From positions 1 through 64,000 of the forward strand of contig JAHENA010000001.1 in NCBI GenBank assembly GCA_024643405.1: a DNA stretch of 64,000 nucleotides, given 5' to 3'. The position numbers and the translations under genes are program-made. Shown here in pieces: positions 47,799 to 57,634 of the stretch (positions are counted from its first letter, which is position 1; each line of letters opens with the position of its first letter). The notes below the pieces were generated by a model. The model saw only the letters and a program-made list of their open reading frames with translations. It did no database searches and was not told the origin of the DNA. The stretch comes from Flavobacteriales bacterium (GTDB taxonomy: Bacteria > Bacteroidota > Bacteroidia > Flavobacteriales > Flavobacteriaceae).

Positions 47799-48908
47799 TT
47801 AATCTACCCATTCAGCAATAAACAGATTTGTATCTCTTCCACCACCATTGTTTCTATTGGATGAAAATGCTAAATATTTACCATCATTTGAAAAAACAGG
47901 AAAAGCATCAAAGGTTTCACTATGAGTAACACGTTCTAAATTATTTCCATCAAGATCAATCATATATAGATTAAATGGAAACCCTTTTTCTGCCTCAAAA
48001 TTTGAGGAAAATAATATTTTTTTGCCTGATGGATGGAAGAACGGACTCCAGTTGGCATTACCTAAATTCGTTAATTGACGGATGTCGCTTCCATCGGCAT
48101 TGCATATATATAACTCCATTTCTGTTGGCTCTACTAAACCATTAGCTAAAAGCTCTTTATAAGCTTTAATGGCATCTTCGGTTTTAGGTCTCGATGAACG
48201 GAAAATTAATTTGGTTCCGTCCGGAGAAAAGAAAGCACCACCATCATATCCTAATTCATTAGTAATTTGTTTTACATTACTTCCGTCAATATTCATAGTG
48301 TAAAGTTCTAAATCCCCGCTTCTGGTTGATGTAAAAACTATTTTATCACCTTTTGGAGAAACAGTAGCTTCAGCGTCATAGCCAGGTTCATTTGTTAGTT
48401 GTCCTGTAATGTTACCATCAAGATCAGCCACAAAAATGTCAAAGGAGTCATAAACCGGCCAAACATATTTTCCGTTTTTTCTTAATGGAACTTCGGGGCA
48501 ATTTTCATCTACTAAATGTGTTGAAGCATAAATAAAATGTTTGTTGTCAGGAAGAAAATAGGCGCAAGTTGTTCTTCCTTTTCCTGTACTAATCATTTTA
48601 GGTTTAGAATCTTTAAAAGCATCTCCATTATTCATTAAAAACATCTGGTCGCAATTAAGACCCCATTCTTTATTGTTTGATTGAAAAACCAATTGCTCAT
48701 CATTAAAACTCCAATAAGTTTCAGCATTATCACCACCAAAGGTGATTTGTTTGATAGACTTAAAGTGTTTTTCTTCAGAAAAAATTAAAGAATCCTTTTT
48801 AACTTCAATATTTGAAGCATTTGATGTTTCTTTAATTGTTTGGGTATTCTTATCATTTTTACAAGAAAGTAAACATAATAAACCTGATATAATTATGATG
48901 AATTTCAT
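47799..48908 (-). CDS. TolB-like/PD40 beta-propeller lipoprotein
   Basis: Lipobox LLSC; repeats EATVSPKGDKIVFTSTRSGDLELYTMNIDGSN, GGAFFSPDGTKLIFRSSR, FSNDGKYLAFSSNRN; internal start 48908. Confidence 0.88.
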   Translation of the reverse strand: MKFIIIISGLLCLLSCKNDKNTQTIKETSNASNIEVKKDSLIFSEEKHFKSIKQITFGGDNAETYWSFNDEQLVFQSNNKEWGLNCDQMFLMNNGDAFKDSKPKMISTGKGRTTCAYFLPDNKHFIYASTHLVDENCPEVPLRKNGKYVWPVYDSFDIFVADLDGNITGQLTNEPGYDAEATVSPKGDKIVFTSTRSGDLELYTMNIDGSNVKQITNELGYDGGAFFSPDGTKLIFRSSRPKTEDAIKAYKELLANGLVEPTEMELYICNADGSDIRQLTNLGNANWSPFFHPSGKKILFSSNFEAEKGFPFNLYMIDLDGNNLERVTHSETFDAFPVFSNDGKYLAFSSNRNNGGGRDTNLFIAEWVD

Positions 48909-49000
48909 TTTTAAACTATTTTTATATAAAAATAAACATTCTTGTTTATTGCGTTTATAGTTATTCAATTTTTTTATCATTTATATTAAATATAAATCTT

Positions 49001-50227
49001 ATGAAATCAATGTATTTTCTTTTTTTAATAACACTATTTATTTCCTGCAAAAAAGTTCAACCTGTTGATGTGTCAATGAAGGAAGACGTAATGGTATTAG
49101 CATCTGATAGTCTTCAAGGAAGGCAGACAGGGACTTCTTTTGAAGTAATGGCTGCTGATTATATTGCGAATAGATTTAAAAATTTGGGATTAGAACCAAA
49201 AGGAACCAATGGGTATTTTCAAGAATTTTCATTTAAGGATAAAAGTGACCCACATGGAAATGTAGATTATGTGAGTAAATCTGAAGACAGCACCATAACA
49301 GGTACTAATGTAATTGGTTATTTAGATAATCATGCGGAAAATATAGTTGTTATTGGGGCGCATTATGATCATTTAGGAATGGGAATAGAAGGCACATTAT
49401 ATAGAGGAGAAAATCCTGAAATTCATAATGGAGCCGATGATAACGCTAGTGGAGTGGCAGCGATGTTACATTTAATTAAGAATCTGAAAGGTTTAAATAC
49501 TAACAATAATTATTTGTTTATCGCATTTTCAGGAGAAGAAATGGGTTTGTTGGGATCTAATTATTATGTTAAGAATCCAACTATTGATTTAAAAAAGGTT
49601 GATTATATGCTTAATATGGATATGGTTGGTCGCTTAAATAATGAGAAAGCTATGGCTGTTCATGGTGTTGGAACATCGCCAATTTTTAAGCAAATCCTGT
49701 TTGCCAATAAAGGAGCATTACATATTGCAGAACATGAATCTGGTGTTGGACCTAGTGATCATACATCGTTTTATCTTATGGATATTCCTGTTCTTCATTT
49801 TTTTACAGGACAACATGAAGATTACCACAAACCTTCTGATGATGCTGATAAGTTGAATTATGAAGGGATGGAAACCATTACTCAATTTATTTTATCAATT
49901 ATAACAGAATTAAATGACGATGGAAAAATAGCTTTTAGGAAAACTAAAAATGAAAGTCAAGAAGTGCCTGCATTTAAAGTTACCTTAGGTGTTGTACCTG
50001 ATTATTTATTTGACGGAAAGGGCATGCGGATTGATGGTGTTAGCGAGGATAAACCGGCGCAAAAAGCTGGCATGCAAAAAGGAGATATTGTTATTAAAAT
50101 GGGTGATAACGATATTGAAGATATGATGAGTTATATGAAATCTCTTGGCAAATTCGAAAAAGGCAGTAATACCAAAGTAACGATTGATAGAAACGGAGAA
50201 ATTATTGTTTTAGATGTGACTTTCTAA
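49001..50227 (+). CDS. M28 family peptidase with C-terminal PDZ domain, lipoprotein
   Basis: VVIGAHYDHLGMG, IHNGADDNASGVAAMLHL, IAFSGEEMGLLGSNYY, PDZ RIDGVSEDKPAQKAGMQKGDIVIKMGDNDI. Confidence 0.92.
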   Translation: MKSMYFLFLITLFISCKKVQPVDVSMKEDVMVLASDSLQGRQTGTSFEVMAADYIANRFKNLGLEPKGTNGYFQEFSFKDKSDPHGNVDYVSKSEDSTITGTNVIGYLDNHAENIVVIGAHYDHLGMGIEGTLYRGENPEIHNGADDNASGVAAMLHLIKNLKGLNTNNNYLFIAFSGEEMGLLGSNYYVKNPTIDLKKVDYMLNMDMVGRLNNEKAMAVHGVGTSPIFKQILFANKGALHIAEHESGVGPSDHTSFYLMDIPVLHFFTGQHEDYHKPSDDADKLNYEGMETITQFILSIITELNDDGKIAFRKTKNESQEVPAFKVTLGVVPDYLFDGKGMRIDGVSEDKPAQKAGMQKGDIVIKMGDNDIEDMMSYMKSLGKFEKGSNTKVTIDRNGEIIVLDVTF

Positions 50228-50247
50228 CAAGAAAGTTCAATAATAAA

Positions 50248-51771
50248 TTATGCTTTCGAAGTTATAGAATTTAAAAACACATAACCAAAACCAATGAATA
50301 GCATGAGGTGAAATGGAAACAAACCAAAGTCACCACCTTGGTTGCCTACAATAAAGGCGCTATACATACCAAAGCCAAAATAAAGCATTAAAAGACCTTC
50401 AAAAATAACATGTACAGAGATACCTTTTTTAATGTACTTGTTGCCTTTCCAGCTTTCTTTTAAAGTGCTAATATTGAATTTTGGTGTTCTAATAAATTCA
50501 CTTTTTTTACCGAAATGACCTTCAAGAACTGCAATGGAATTATGTAATGAAAAGCCCATGGCAATGGAGAAAAAAGTAAAAAACATCCCAATATATTTAA
50601 TGAAGTTTTTAATGCCACTGCCATAAATGTTTTTGTACATAATCCAGTAACAGATAAAAAATATAATGGTACTAATTACAAAGAAACTCATGACATAAAA
50701 GTATGGTTTCAAATTGGCATATTCATTTTTAATATAAAGCATAGGAATGCTTAAAACGGCTACAATAAGAACGTTTAAAAACATGGTGCTATTAAGCAGA
50801 TGCAAAATTCCGTGAATTTTAGTTTTAGTTGAAATATTGTGACTTTTTAAAACGCGCCATAACATTTTCTTGAAATTTTCAGCTCCACCTTTATTCCATC
50901 TAAATTGTTGTGATCTAGCTGCACTAATAATTATAGGAAGTTCCGCAGGTGTTTCAACATCCTCCAGATATTTAAACTTCCATTTTTTAAGTTGTGCTCT
51001 ATAGCTTAAATCAAGATCTTCTGTAAGAGTGTCTCCTTCCCAGTTTCCGGCATCAATAATGCAAGATTTTCTCCACACCCCAGCGGTTCCATTAAAATTA
51101 ATAAAATGACCTTTACTATTCCGTCCAACCTGTTCTAATGTAAAGTGAGCATCCAAAGCGAACGCCTGAATCTTAGTAAGTATGGAGTAATTTCTGTTAA
51201 TGTGTCCCCATCGTGTTTGTACCACACCTATTTTTTCATCTTTAAAATATGGAATGGTACGTTTTAACCAATCTTTTTGTGGAAGGAAGTCAGAATCAAA
51301 TATGGCAATAAATTCTCCTTTAGCAATTTTTAAACCTTCCTTAAGTGCTCCCGCTTTAAAACCGCTTCGGTCAACTCTCGTTATTTGCTTAATATCTAGA
51401 CCGGTTTTTTTAATTTTTTCAATATGATCAAATGTTGTTTTTACTGTTTCATCAGTTGAATCATCTAATACTTGAATTTCTAATTTATCTTTAGGATAGT
51501 CTATTAGGGCAATGTTGTCCAATAAACGATCCATCACATACATTTCATTATAAACGGGCAATTGAATGGTCACAAAAGGGATTTCTTCCGGATTTGAAAA
51601 ATCAAACTCCTCAGAGGCATCAACTTTCTTTTTAGAGGCTAAATAATTAAATAACAAGTTAAGCTGTGCCAAAGCATACATGAAAATGAGTAATAATGAG
51701 ATGGTGTAAACAACTATAATTAATAAGGAGATAGTATAACCACCAACAATACTTAAAGGAACAAAAATCAT
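50248..51771 (-). CDS. Processive-type GT2 membrane glycosyltransferase (cellulose-synthase/ceramide-glucosyltransferase-like)
   Basis: VTIQLPVYNEMYVMDRLLDNIA, AIFDSDFLPQ, TLTEDLDLSYRA, SQQFRWNKG. Confidence 0.9.
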   Translation of the reverse strand: MIFVPLSIVGGYTISLLIIVVYTISLLLIFMYALAQLNLLFNYLASKKKVDASEEFDFSNPEEIPFVTIQLPVYNEMYVMDRLLDNIALIDYPKDKLEIQVLDDSTDETVKTTFDHIEKIKKTGLDIKQITRVDRSGFKAGALKEGLKIAKGEFIAIFDSDFLPQKDWLKRTIPYFKDEKIGVVQTRWGHINRNYSILTKIQAFALDAHFTLEQVGRNSKGHFINFNGTAGVWRKSCIIDAGNWEGDTLTEDLDLSYRAQLKKWKFKYLEDVETPAELPIIISAARSQQFRWNKGGAENFKKMLWRVLKSHNISTKTKIHGILHLLNSTMFLNVLIVAVLSIPMLYIKNEYANLKPYFYVMSFFVISTIIFFICYWIMYKNIYGSGIKNFIKYIGMFFTFFSIAMGFSLHNSIAVLEGHFGKKSEFIRTPKFNISTLKESWKGNKYIKKGISVHVIFEGLLMLYFGFGMYSAFIVGNQGGDFGLFPFHLMLFIGFGYVFLNSITSKA

Positions 51772-52460
51772 TTTTTAATACTGTATTTAAAAATCCAACC
51801 TAAAATTGCGAGGCCTGCAAAGATACTACCTTTTATCGTACCTGACACTTTTGAGACCCCAATTCTTTGTCTATATTTAACAGGTATCTCAACATATGTC
51901 AATTTTTGTTTTAATGCTTTCAGTTGCATTTCAACAGTCCAACCATATGTTTTATCTTGCATATGCAAAGCTAGTAACTTTTCATATTTTATAGCTCTAA
52001 AAGGGCCTAAATCTGTAAAATGAGCCCCGTAAATTAATTTCATTAATAAAGTAGCAAGCCAATTGCCAAAAACCTGCTGTGGTGTCATAGAGTGTTCTGT
52101 TCTTAATTTTTTGTTTCTGGCCCCAATAACCAAATCAATATTGTCATTTATAATTGGATCAATAAGCTTTAAAAGTTCTTCTGGGTAATCACTGTAATCA
52201 CCATCTAAAAACACAATTATATCTGGTTTTGTTTCTTGCATGGAAATGTAATCCATTCCTTTTAAACAGGCATAACCATAACCTTTATTGAATTCAGTTA
52301 ATACAGTAGCACCAGCATTTGTTGCATTTTTAGCAGTGTTGTCGTTTGAATTATTGTTGACAACAATAACTTCATCAACAATTTTGGGTATATCATTAAT
52401 AACTTGCGCTATAGAATTTTCCTCATTAAAAGCAGGAATGATAACTTTTATGTTGGGCAT
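51768..52460 (-). CDS. GT2 glycosyltransferase, polyprenyl-phosphate mannose/glucose synthase (DPM1-like)
   Basis: KVIIPAFNEENSIAQVINDIP, VVNNNSNDNT, IVFLDGDYSDYPEEL, LGPFRAIKYEKLLAL, PVKYRQRIGVSKVSGT. Confidence 0.88.
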   Translation of the reverse strand: MPNIKVIIPAFNEENSIAQVINDIPKIVDEVIVVNNNSNDNTAKNATNAGATVLTEFNKGYGYACLKGMDYISMQETKPDIIVFLDGDYSDYPEELLKLIDPIINDNIDLVIGARNKKLRTEHSMTPQQVFGNWLATLLMKLIYGAHFTDLGPFRAIKYEKLLALHMQDKTYGWTVEMQLKALKQKLTYVEIPVKYRQRIGVSKVSGTIKGSIFAGLAILGWIFKYSIKK

Positions 52461-52507
52461 TAAGCAATTACTTTCATGCTGTAAAAATACAATAATTTAT
52501 GATTTTT

Positions 52508-54103
52508 TTAACGTTTTAATATATCCATTAGATTGACATCATTTCCTAATAATATGTCATTAGGATTGATACGGCCATTAACGTTTCCATTTTCTAATTT
52601 TAAAACGCCTCTTGGGCAAACAGCGCTACAAATTCCGCAACCCACACAACTTGAGCGCACAATGTTTTCACCTTTTTGGGCATAGGATCTGACATCTATT
52701 CCCATTTCACAATAGTTAGAACAGTTTCCACACGAAATACATTGGCCTCCATTGGTGGTGATTCTGAATTTTGAGAATAGACGTTGTTGAAAACCTAAAA
52801 TTGCCGCCATTGGGCAACCAAAACGACACCAAACTCTACTTCCAAAAATAGGATAGAAGCCAGTTCCAATAACTCCTGAAAAAATGGAGCCAATAATAAA
52901 GCCATAAGCAGTTCTTAAAGTTTCAGCCTTAAATAAGAATAGTTTTGAGTGAGGATCAAGAAAATGAATACTCATAAGAGATATTATAATTACAAAATAA
53001 CCTATGGCTCCATAACGTGCATCTTTCCCAAGTTCTTGTCTTTTGAATATCATAGATAAAACAAAAACTAGAGATAATAAACCTCCAACTAAACCTAAAA
53101 ACACTTCTTTTGACAGCCAATATTTAGAAGTGTCTTTTCCTAAATAAGAATAAATTACTGCAGTAGTCATGAGGATAACAAATACTAAAACACTGTGAAT
53201 TACCCAGCGTTCAATTTTCCAGGCTACTTGCCGTTTGTCACTTAATTGTCTAAATGGGTCACCTACGGTTTCGGCTAAGGCACCACAACCACAGACCCAA
53301 GAACAATACCAACGTTTTCCGTATTTATAAGTTAAAATTGGTGTTATGATGAAAATAGAAATTACACCAAAAACAAGTAATGCTAGGCCAATATTACCTG
53401 CATTAATAAATTCGTCAATTCTGTATTTCTCAAAGTTGTAGTAGTTTAAAGGCCAAATACTTTTTAAGTCATAATAGGGTAGACTAAAGGATTCTGAATT
53501 TAATCTGGACATTAATTCTGGAATTAAAAAGGCAAATGCCAATTGAAAAAACATAACGGAACTTGTTCTTAATTGTTGGTATCTATTATGACGATATTTC
53601 AATATAAATTTATATCCAAACACTAAAATGCCTAATGTATAAAGTGTGCCGTAAACAAACCATTGGCTCGCATCATGTCCATTTAATAAACTACTTAACG
53701 GGTCAAAAAGAGCAATCAATCCAGTATTAGGATTACCTTTTTCTCCTAATCCTAACAAATAGGGGTAAAAGTAAAGCACAATATAAAAGAGTGTTAAGGT
53801 AACTCCTGTAACCCAACCTAAAAAACCTTTTGATGAGATAGATTTAAACCAGACCCCATCATTTTTTATGCCTTTTGATTTTTTTAAATAAATTTGATTT
53901 GAAAATAAAATGGTGCCAAAAGTAATGCATCCCAAAGCAAGCCCTAAAAACAAACTTTTATGAGGAAAGTCAATATTAAAAAGAGATAAAATCAATATAA
54001 AAAGCCCAGTGAACCCAATAAAAATTGAAATTTTTTGCTTTAAGGTTAAATCTTGAGCATCAGGTTTGGCTAAAGACATACTCTCTTGAAATTTATAGCT
54101 CAT
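52508..54103 (-). CDS. Membrane 4Fe-4S binding protein (NosR/NapH/CcoG-like)
   Basis: WYCSWVCGCGALAET, VWCRFGCPMAAILG, CISCGNCSNYCEMGI, CVGCGICSAVCPRG; multiple TM helices. Confidence 0.88.
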   Translation of the reverse strand: MSYKFQESMSLAKPDAQDLTLKQKISIFIGFTGLFILILSLFNIDFPHKSLFLGLALGCITFGTILFSNQIYLKKSKGIKNDGVWFKSISSKGFLGWVTGVTLTLFYIVLYFYPYLLGLGEKGNPNTGLIALFDPLSSLLNGHDASQWFVYGTLYTLGILVFGYKFILKYRHNRYQQLRTSSVMFFQLAFAFLIPELMSRLNSESFSLPYYDLKSIWPLNYYNFEKYRIDEFINAGNIGLALLVFGVISIFIITPILTYKYGKRWYCSWVCGCGALAETVGDPFRQLSDKRQVAWKIERWVIHSVLVFVILMTTAVIYSYLGKDTSKYWLSKEVFLGLVGGLLSLVFVLSMIFKRQELGKDARYGAIGYFVIIISLMSIHFLDPHSKLFLFKAETLRTAYGFIIGSIFSGVIGTGFYPIFGSRVWCRFGCPMAAILGFQQRLFSKFRITTNGGQCISCGNCSNYCEMGIDVRSYAQKGENIVRSSCVGCGICSAVCPRGVLKLENGNVNGRINPNDILLGNDVNLMDILKR

Positions 54104-54104
54104 C

Positions 54105-55403
54105 TTATGCTTTTTGAAGTTGATTTTTATAGGTTATTAAAATGTCATTTTCATAACAATTATACAATTCTGGATCAAAATTGGCTTCACTTAAATGGTT
54201 AATAACATAATCAATATCTCTTTTTTCATTGAGCCATGTATTAAAAGTCTCATGACGCATTCTTATTCCAAAAGTATTAATTCCTAAAAATTCACTTGTG
54301 ATAGTGTTGTATTCAATGGTTATACATTTATTGTCATCGATATGTTTCCAATGAAAATGTCTATGGTTTTCTTTTGGTTTTGAAAAAACCCAACCATAAG
54401 TTTGATATTCAATATCAAAAAATTTAGCGGAGTTAAACCAGTGTCCGGGATTATATGACATTTTTTTACCGCAAATAGTCTGTGCAATCACTTCTCCCAT
54501 CATACGGCCTGTGTACCAAACGGCTTCAATAGGTCTTCTGTTTCCAATGGGTTCATGTTGTTCTGCACAATCACCAATGGCATATATATTTGGAATGTTT
54601 GTTTCAAGATGTCGATTAACTAAAACGCCTCTATTAACTTCTATTTCTGTGGATTTTAAAAACTCAATATTCGGAGACACACCTGCCGTTAAACCAACTA
54701 AATCACAAGCTATTTCTTCGCCCGTTTCCTCTATTATAATCGATTTTACATGCCCGTTTTCATCGGAATTAATCTGCTTTAAATTAGAGGATAAACGCAA
54801 ATCAATATGATGGCCTTTAATGTGCCTGTTAATCATTTGGCTTTCTCTTTCGGGTAAAACACCATTCCAAAAACTAGATTCTCTTACCAAAAAAGTAACA
54901 GGAATATTTCTGGAATGAAGCATTTCAGCTAATTCAATACCAATCAAGCCTCCGCCAACAATAACCGCGCGCTTGCAGACTTTGTTGTTAGGAGCAAGTT
55001 GTTCAAGACTTTCTAAATCTTGTTTATGATACATCCCGAATACCCCTTTTAAATCTTGTCCGGGCCAGCCAAATTTATTGGGTTTACTCCCTGTGGCGAT
55101 GATCAGTTTGTCAAATTTTAAGGAATTACCTGATTCAAAAAAAAGTGTTTTGCTATTAGTGTCAATAGTTTTTACAAATCCTTTAATCAATTCAATATTA
55201 TTTTTTTTCCAAAACCAATCTTCATAAGGTTGTGTGTGTTCAAACTTCATGTGTCCCATATAAACGTACATAAGTGCTGTTCTTGAAAAAAAATATTCAC
55301 TTTCTGCAGAAATAATGGTAATGCGTTTACTAGAAAGTTTTCGAATATGTCGGGCTGCTGTGACACCTGAAATTCCATTTCCAATAATAACAACGTGTTC
55401 CAT
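54105..55403 (-). CDS. FAD-dependent pyridine nucleotide-disulphide-type oxidoreductase
   Basis: HVVIIGNGISGVTAARHIRKL, LIIATGSKPNKFG, AVIVGGGLIGIELAEMLHSR, NIYAIGDCAE. Confidence 0.92.
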   Translation of the reverse strand: MEHVVIIGNGISGVTAARHIRKLSSKRITIISAESEYFFSRTALMYVYMGHMKFEHTQPYEDWFWKKNNIELIKGFVKTIDTNSKTLFFESGNSLKFDKLIIATGSKPNKFGWPGQDLKGVFGMYHKQDLESLEQLAPNNKVCKRAVIVGGGLIGIELAEMLHSRNIPVTFLVRESSFWNGVLPERESQMINRHIKGHHIDLRLSSNLKQINSDENGHVKSIIIEETGEEIACDLVGLTAGVSPNIEFLKSTEIEVNRGVLVNRHLETNIPNIYAIGDCAEQHEPIGNRRPIEAVWYTGRMMGEVIAQTICGKKMSYNPGHWFNSAKFFDIEYQTYGWVFSKPKENHRHFHWKHIDDNKCITIEYNTITSEFLGINTFGIRMRHETFNTWLNEKRDIDYVINHLSEANFDPELYNCYENDILITYKNQLQKA

Positions 55404-55490
55404 AAAAAGATTTAATTAGTTGTTCGGTCTTAAGAATTGTTAAAACTTAAATCACTTTTCATTTGTTTGTTTAAATTTAGAGAAAAATTA

Positions 55491-56510
55491 ATGCTTATGA
55501 AGCTAATTTATACATTTTGTTTATTGCTCTTGTTAAGTAGCTGTGCTATGACAAGTATCAATTCAGCAAAAATTAACGGTGTTAGTTATGTGGCTTCAAG
55601 AGATTCAATTAGCGAAGAAAATATTCATCCGATTCTTAAAATACATGCTAATTATGCGTCTGTAATGCCCTTTGGTTTTATTAAAAATTTATCACATCCG
55701 GAAATTGAATATAATTCAAATAGGCAGTGGTTTGGTGAAACTAAGAATGGAGTTAGACAATATATCTTAGCATTAAAAGAGGAAGGGGTACATATTATGA
55801 TGAAACCTCAAATTTGGGTTTGGCGTGGAGAATTTACGGGCAATATTAATATGACAACCGAAGAAGACTGGAAATATTTAGAAGACTCTTATGCCAAGTT
55901 CATTATGGATTATGCCGAATTGGCTGAGGAAACTGATGTTGAAATATTTTGTATTGGTACAGAATTGGAAAACTTTATTGACAAGCGTCCGGATTATTGG
56001 GAAAAGTTAATTCTACAAGTGAAGAAAGTATATCATGGAAAACTAACTTATGCAGCTAATTGGAATGAATATAAAAGAACACCGTTTTGGAGTGAACTTG
56101 ATTATATTGGTATAGACGGATATTTTCCAATTAGTGATTTAAAAACCCCCTCGATTGAAGATTGCAAAACGGGATTGCTGCCTTGGAAAACTGAAATGAA
56201 AGTGTTTTATAATAAGATAAAAAAGCCGGTTTTATTCACAGAATTTGGTTACCGAAGTGTTGATTTTGGTGCAAAAGAACCATGGCGTTCTGATGGGTAC
56301 TTAGATCAAGTAAATTTAGAAGCTCAGACCAATGCAACAAAAGCATTTTTTGATGCTTTTTGGAATGAAAATTGGGTTGCTGGAGGTTTTATATGGAAGT
56401 GGTTTCACAATCATGATAAATCTGGAGGAAATGAAGATAACCAGTTTACACCTCAAAATAAACCGGTTGAAGCTGTAATAAAAATAAAGTTTTCAGAAAC
56501 CTCTATTTAG
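55491..56510 (+). CDS. GH113-like/TIM-barrel glycosidase lipoprotein
   Basis: Lipobox LLLSSCAM; MMKPQIWVWRGEFTG, IFCIGTELENF, YIGIDGYFPIS, PVLFTEFGYRSVD. Confidence 0.8.
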   Translation: MLMKLIYTFCLLLLLSSCAMTSINSAKINGVSYVASRDSISEENIHPILKIHANYASVMPFGFIKNLSHPEIEYNSNRQWFGETKNGVRQYILALKEEGVHIMMKPQIWVWRGEFTGNINMTTEEDWKYLEDSYAKFIMDYAELAEETDVEIFCIGTELENFIDKRPDYWEKLILQVKKVYHGKLTYAANWNEYKRTPFWSELDYIGIDGYFPISDLKTPSIEDCKTGLLPWKTEMKVFYNKIKKPVLFTEFGYRSVDFGAKEPWRSDGYLDQVNLEAQTNATKAFFDAFWNENWVAGGFIWKWFHNHDKSGGNEDNQFTPQNKPVEAVIKIKFSETSI

Positions 56511-56898
56511 ATTTTTCGCCAACCCATACAGATAGAAAATTTCTACCCACAGAATGGGTAGTTCCATATAACTTGTCATCTTCAATATAAAAGGTAGTAT
56601 TATAAACTCCAGAATTGTCATTTGTAACAAAGGATACATGTATTTTACCTGTTTGAGTATTTATTGACGATGATTGTATAGAAGAATATTCGCTATAAAA
56701 AAAGCCATTAATAACATGATTCTCAACAGATTCAATGTGCATTATGGCACTAACATTATCCGTTTTATTTTCAGGTGTTAAATCAAGAGACCAATCACCA
56801 ATTATAGAATTTAATTGGTCATTTGATTCACTTTGAGAAAATGAAAATGGAATTGATATTATAAAAAACAAAAAGATGATAATTGTATTATTATTCAT
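56503..56898 (-). CDS. Small secreted hypothetical protein
   Basis: Signal peptide MNNNTIIIFLFFIISIPFSFSQ; GDWSLDLTPENKTDNVSAIMHIESV. Confidence 0.65.
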   Translation of the reverse strand: MNNNTIIIFLFFIISIPFSFSQSESNDQLNSIIGDWSLDLTPENKTDNVSAIMHIESVENHVINGFFYSEYSSIQSSSINTQTGKIHVSFVTNDNSGVYNTTFYIEDDKLYGTTHSVGRNFLSVWVGEKSK

Positions 56899-56938
56899 TT
56901 TTATAAGGTTGTATGAATTAGTATTAAATATAAAAAAA

Positions 56939-57634
56939 TTAAAATTTAATATGCTTTAAGTAATAATTATAAAGACTTTGAGCCGAAGCTCCAAATAAAT
57001 GTTTTAAATGAATAATAAAAAAATGATATTGTAATTTCCAAACGCCATGTTTTTTATATAATCTAGCAGAAGTAATAATGTTTTTTTGAATGACCTTAAA
57101 TTGTTTTAATTGGCATAATTTTTTAATGAGGATATTGTCTTCATAAATTATATAGTCTTCATTATAACCGCCCATCTCATTAAATAATTTTTTGGTAATG
57201 AAAAGACTTTGGTCTCCTCCGCGACAAACTGGCCAGGAAAACTGTGTAAACCAACCCATTAGTTTTAACCACCAATGGTTACAATCAAACTGCATTTTAA
57301 AACAACCGGAAAACTTACCATTTTCTACTTCTTCAATTATCAGTTGATCAAAATATTTTGGTGGAAAAGAGTCTGCATGCAAAAAATATAAAATAGATCC
57401 TGAAGCATTTTTCGCTCCGATATTCATTTGTTTGGCTCTCCCTTTTTCTGAATTTATTAATACAATATCTTTAAATTGAGATACCACTTCAATGGATTTA
57501 TCACTACTATCACCATCAACCACAATTATTTCTGCAATATTTTCTCTCGAACTAGATTCAATGAGGTATTTGAGCAGTTGAGCTATGGTATTTGCTTCAT
57601 TAAGAATAGGTATAATGATTGAAATCTTAGTCAT
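56939..57634 (-). CDS. TIGR04283-type arsenosugar biosynthesis glycosyltransferase
   Basis: KISIIIPILNEANTIAQLLKYL, EIIVVDGDSSDKS, GRAKQMNIGAKNASGSILYFLHADSFPP, RGGDQSLFI; in ArsM/ArsS operon. Confidence 0.88.
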   Translation of the reverse strand: MTKISIIIPILNEANTIAQLLKYLIESSSRENIAEIIVVDGDSSDKSIEVVSQFKDIVLINSEKGRAKQMNIGAKNASGSILYFLHADSFPPKYFDQLIIEEVENGKFSGCFKMQFDCNHWWLKLMGWFTQFSWPVCRGGDQSLFITKKLFNEMGGYNEDYIIYEDNILIKKLCQLKQFKVIQKNIITSARLYKKHGVWKLQYHFFIIHLKHLFGASAQSLYNYYLKHIKF

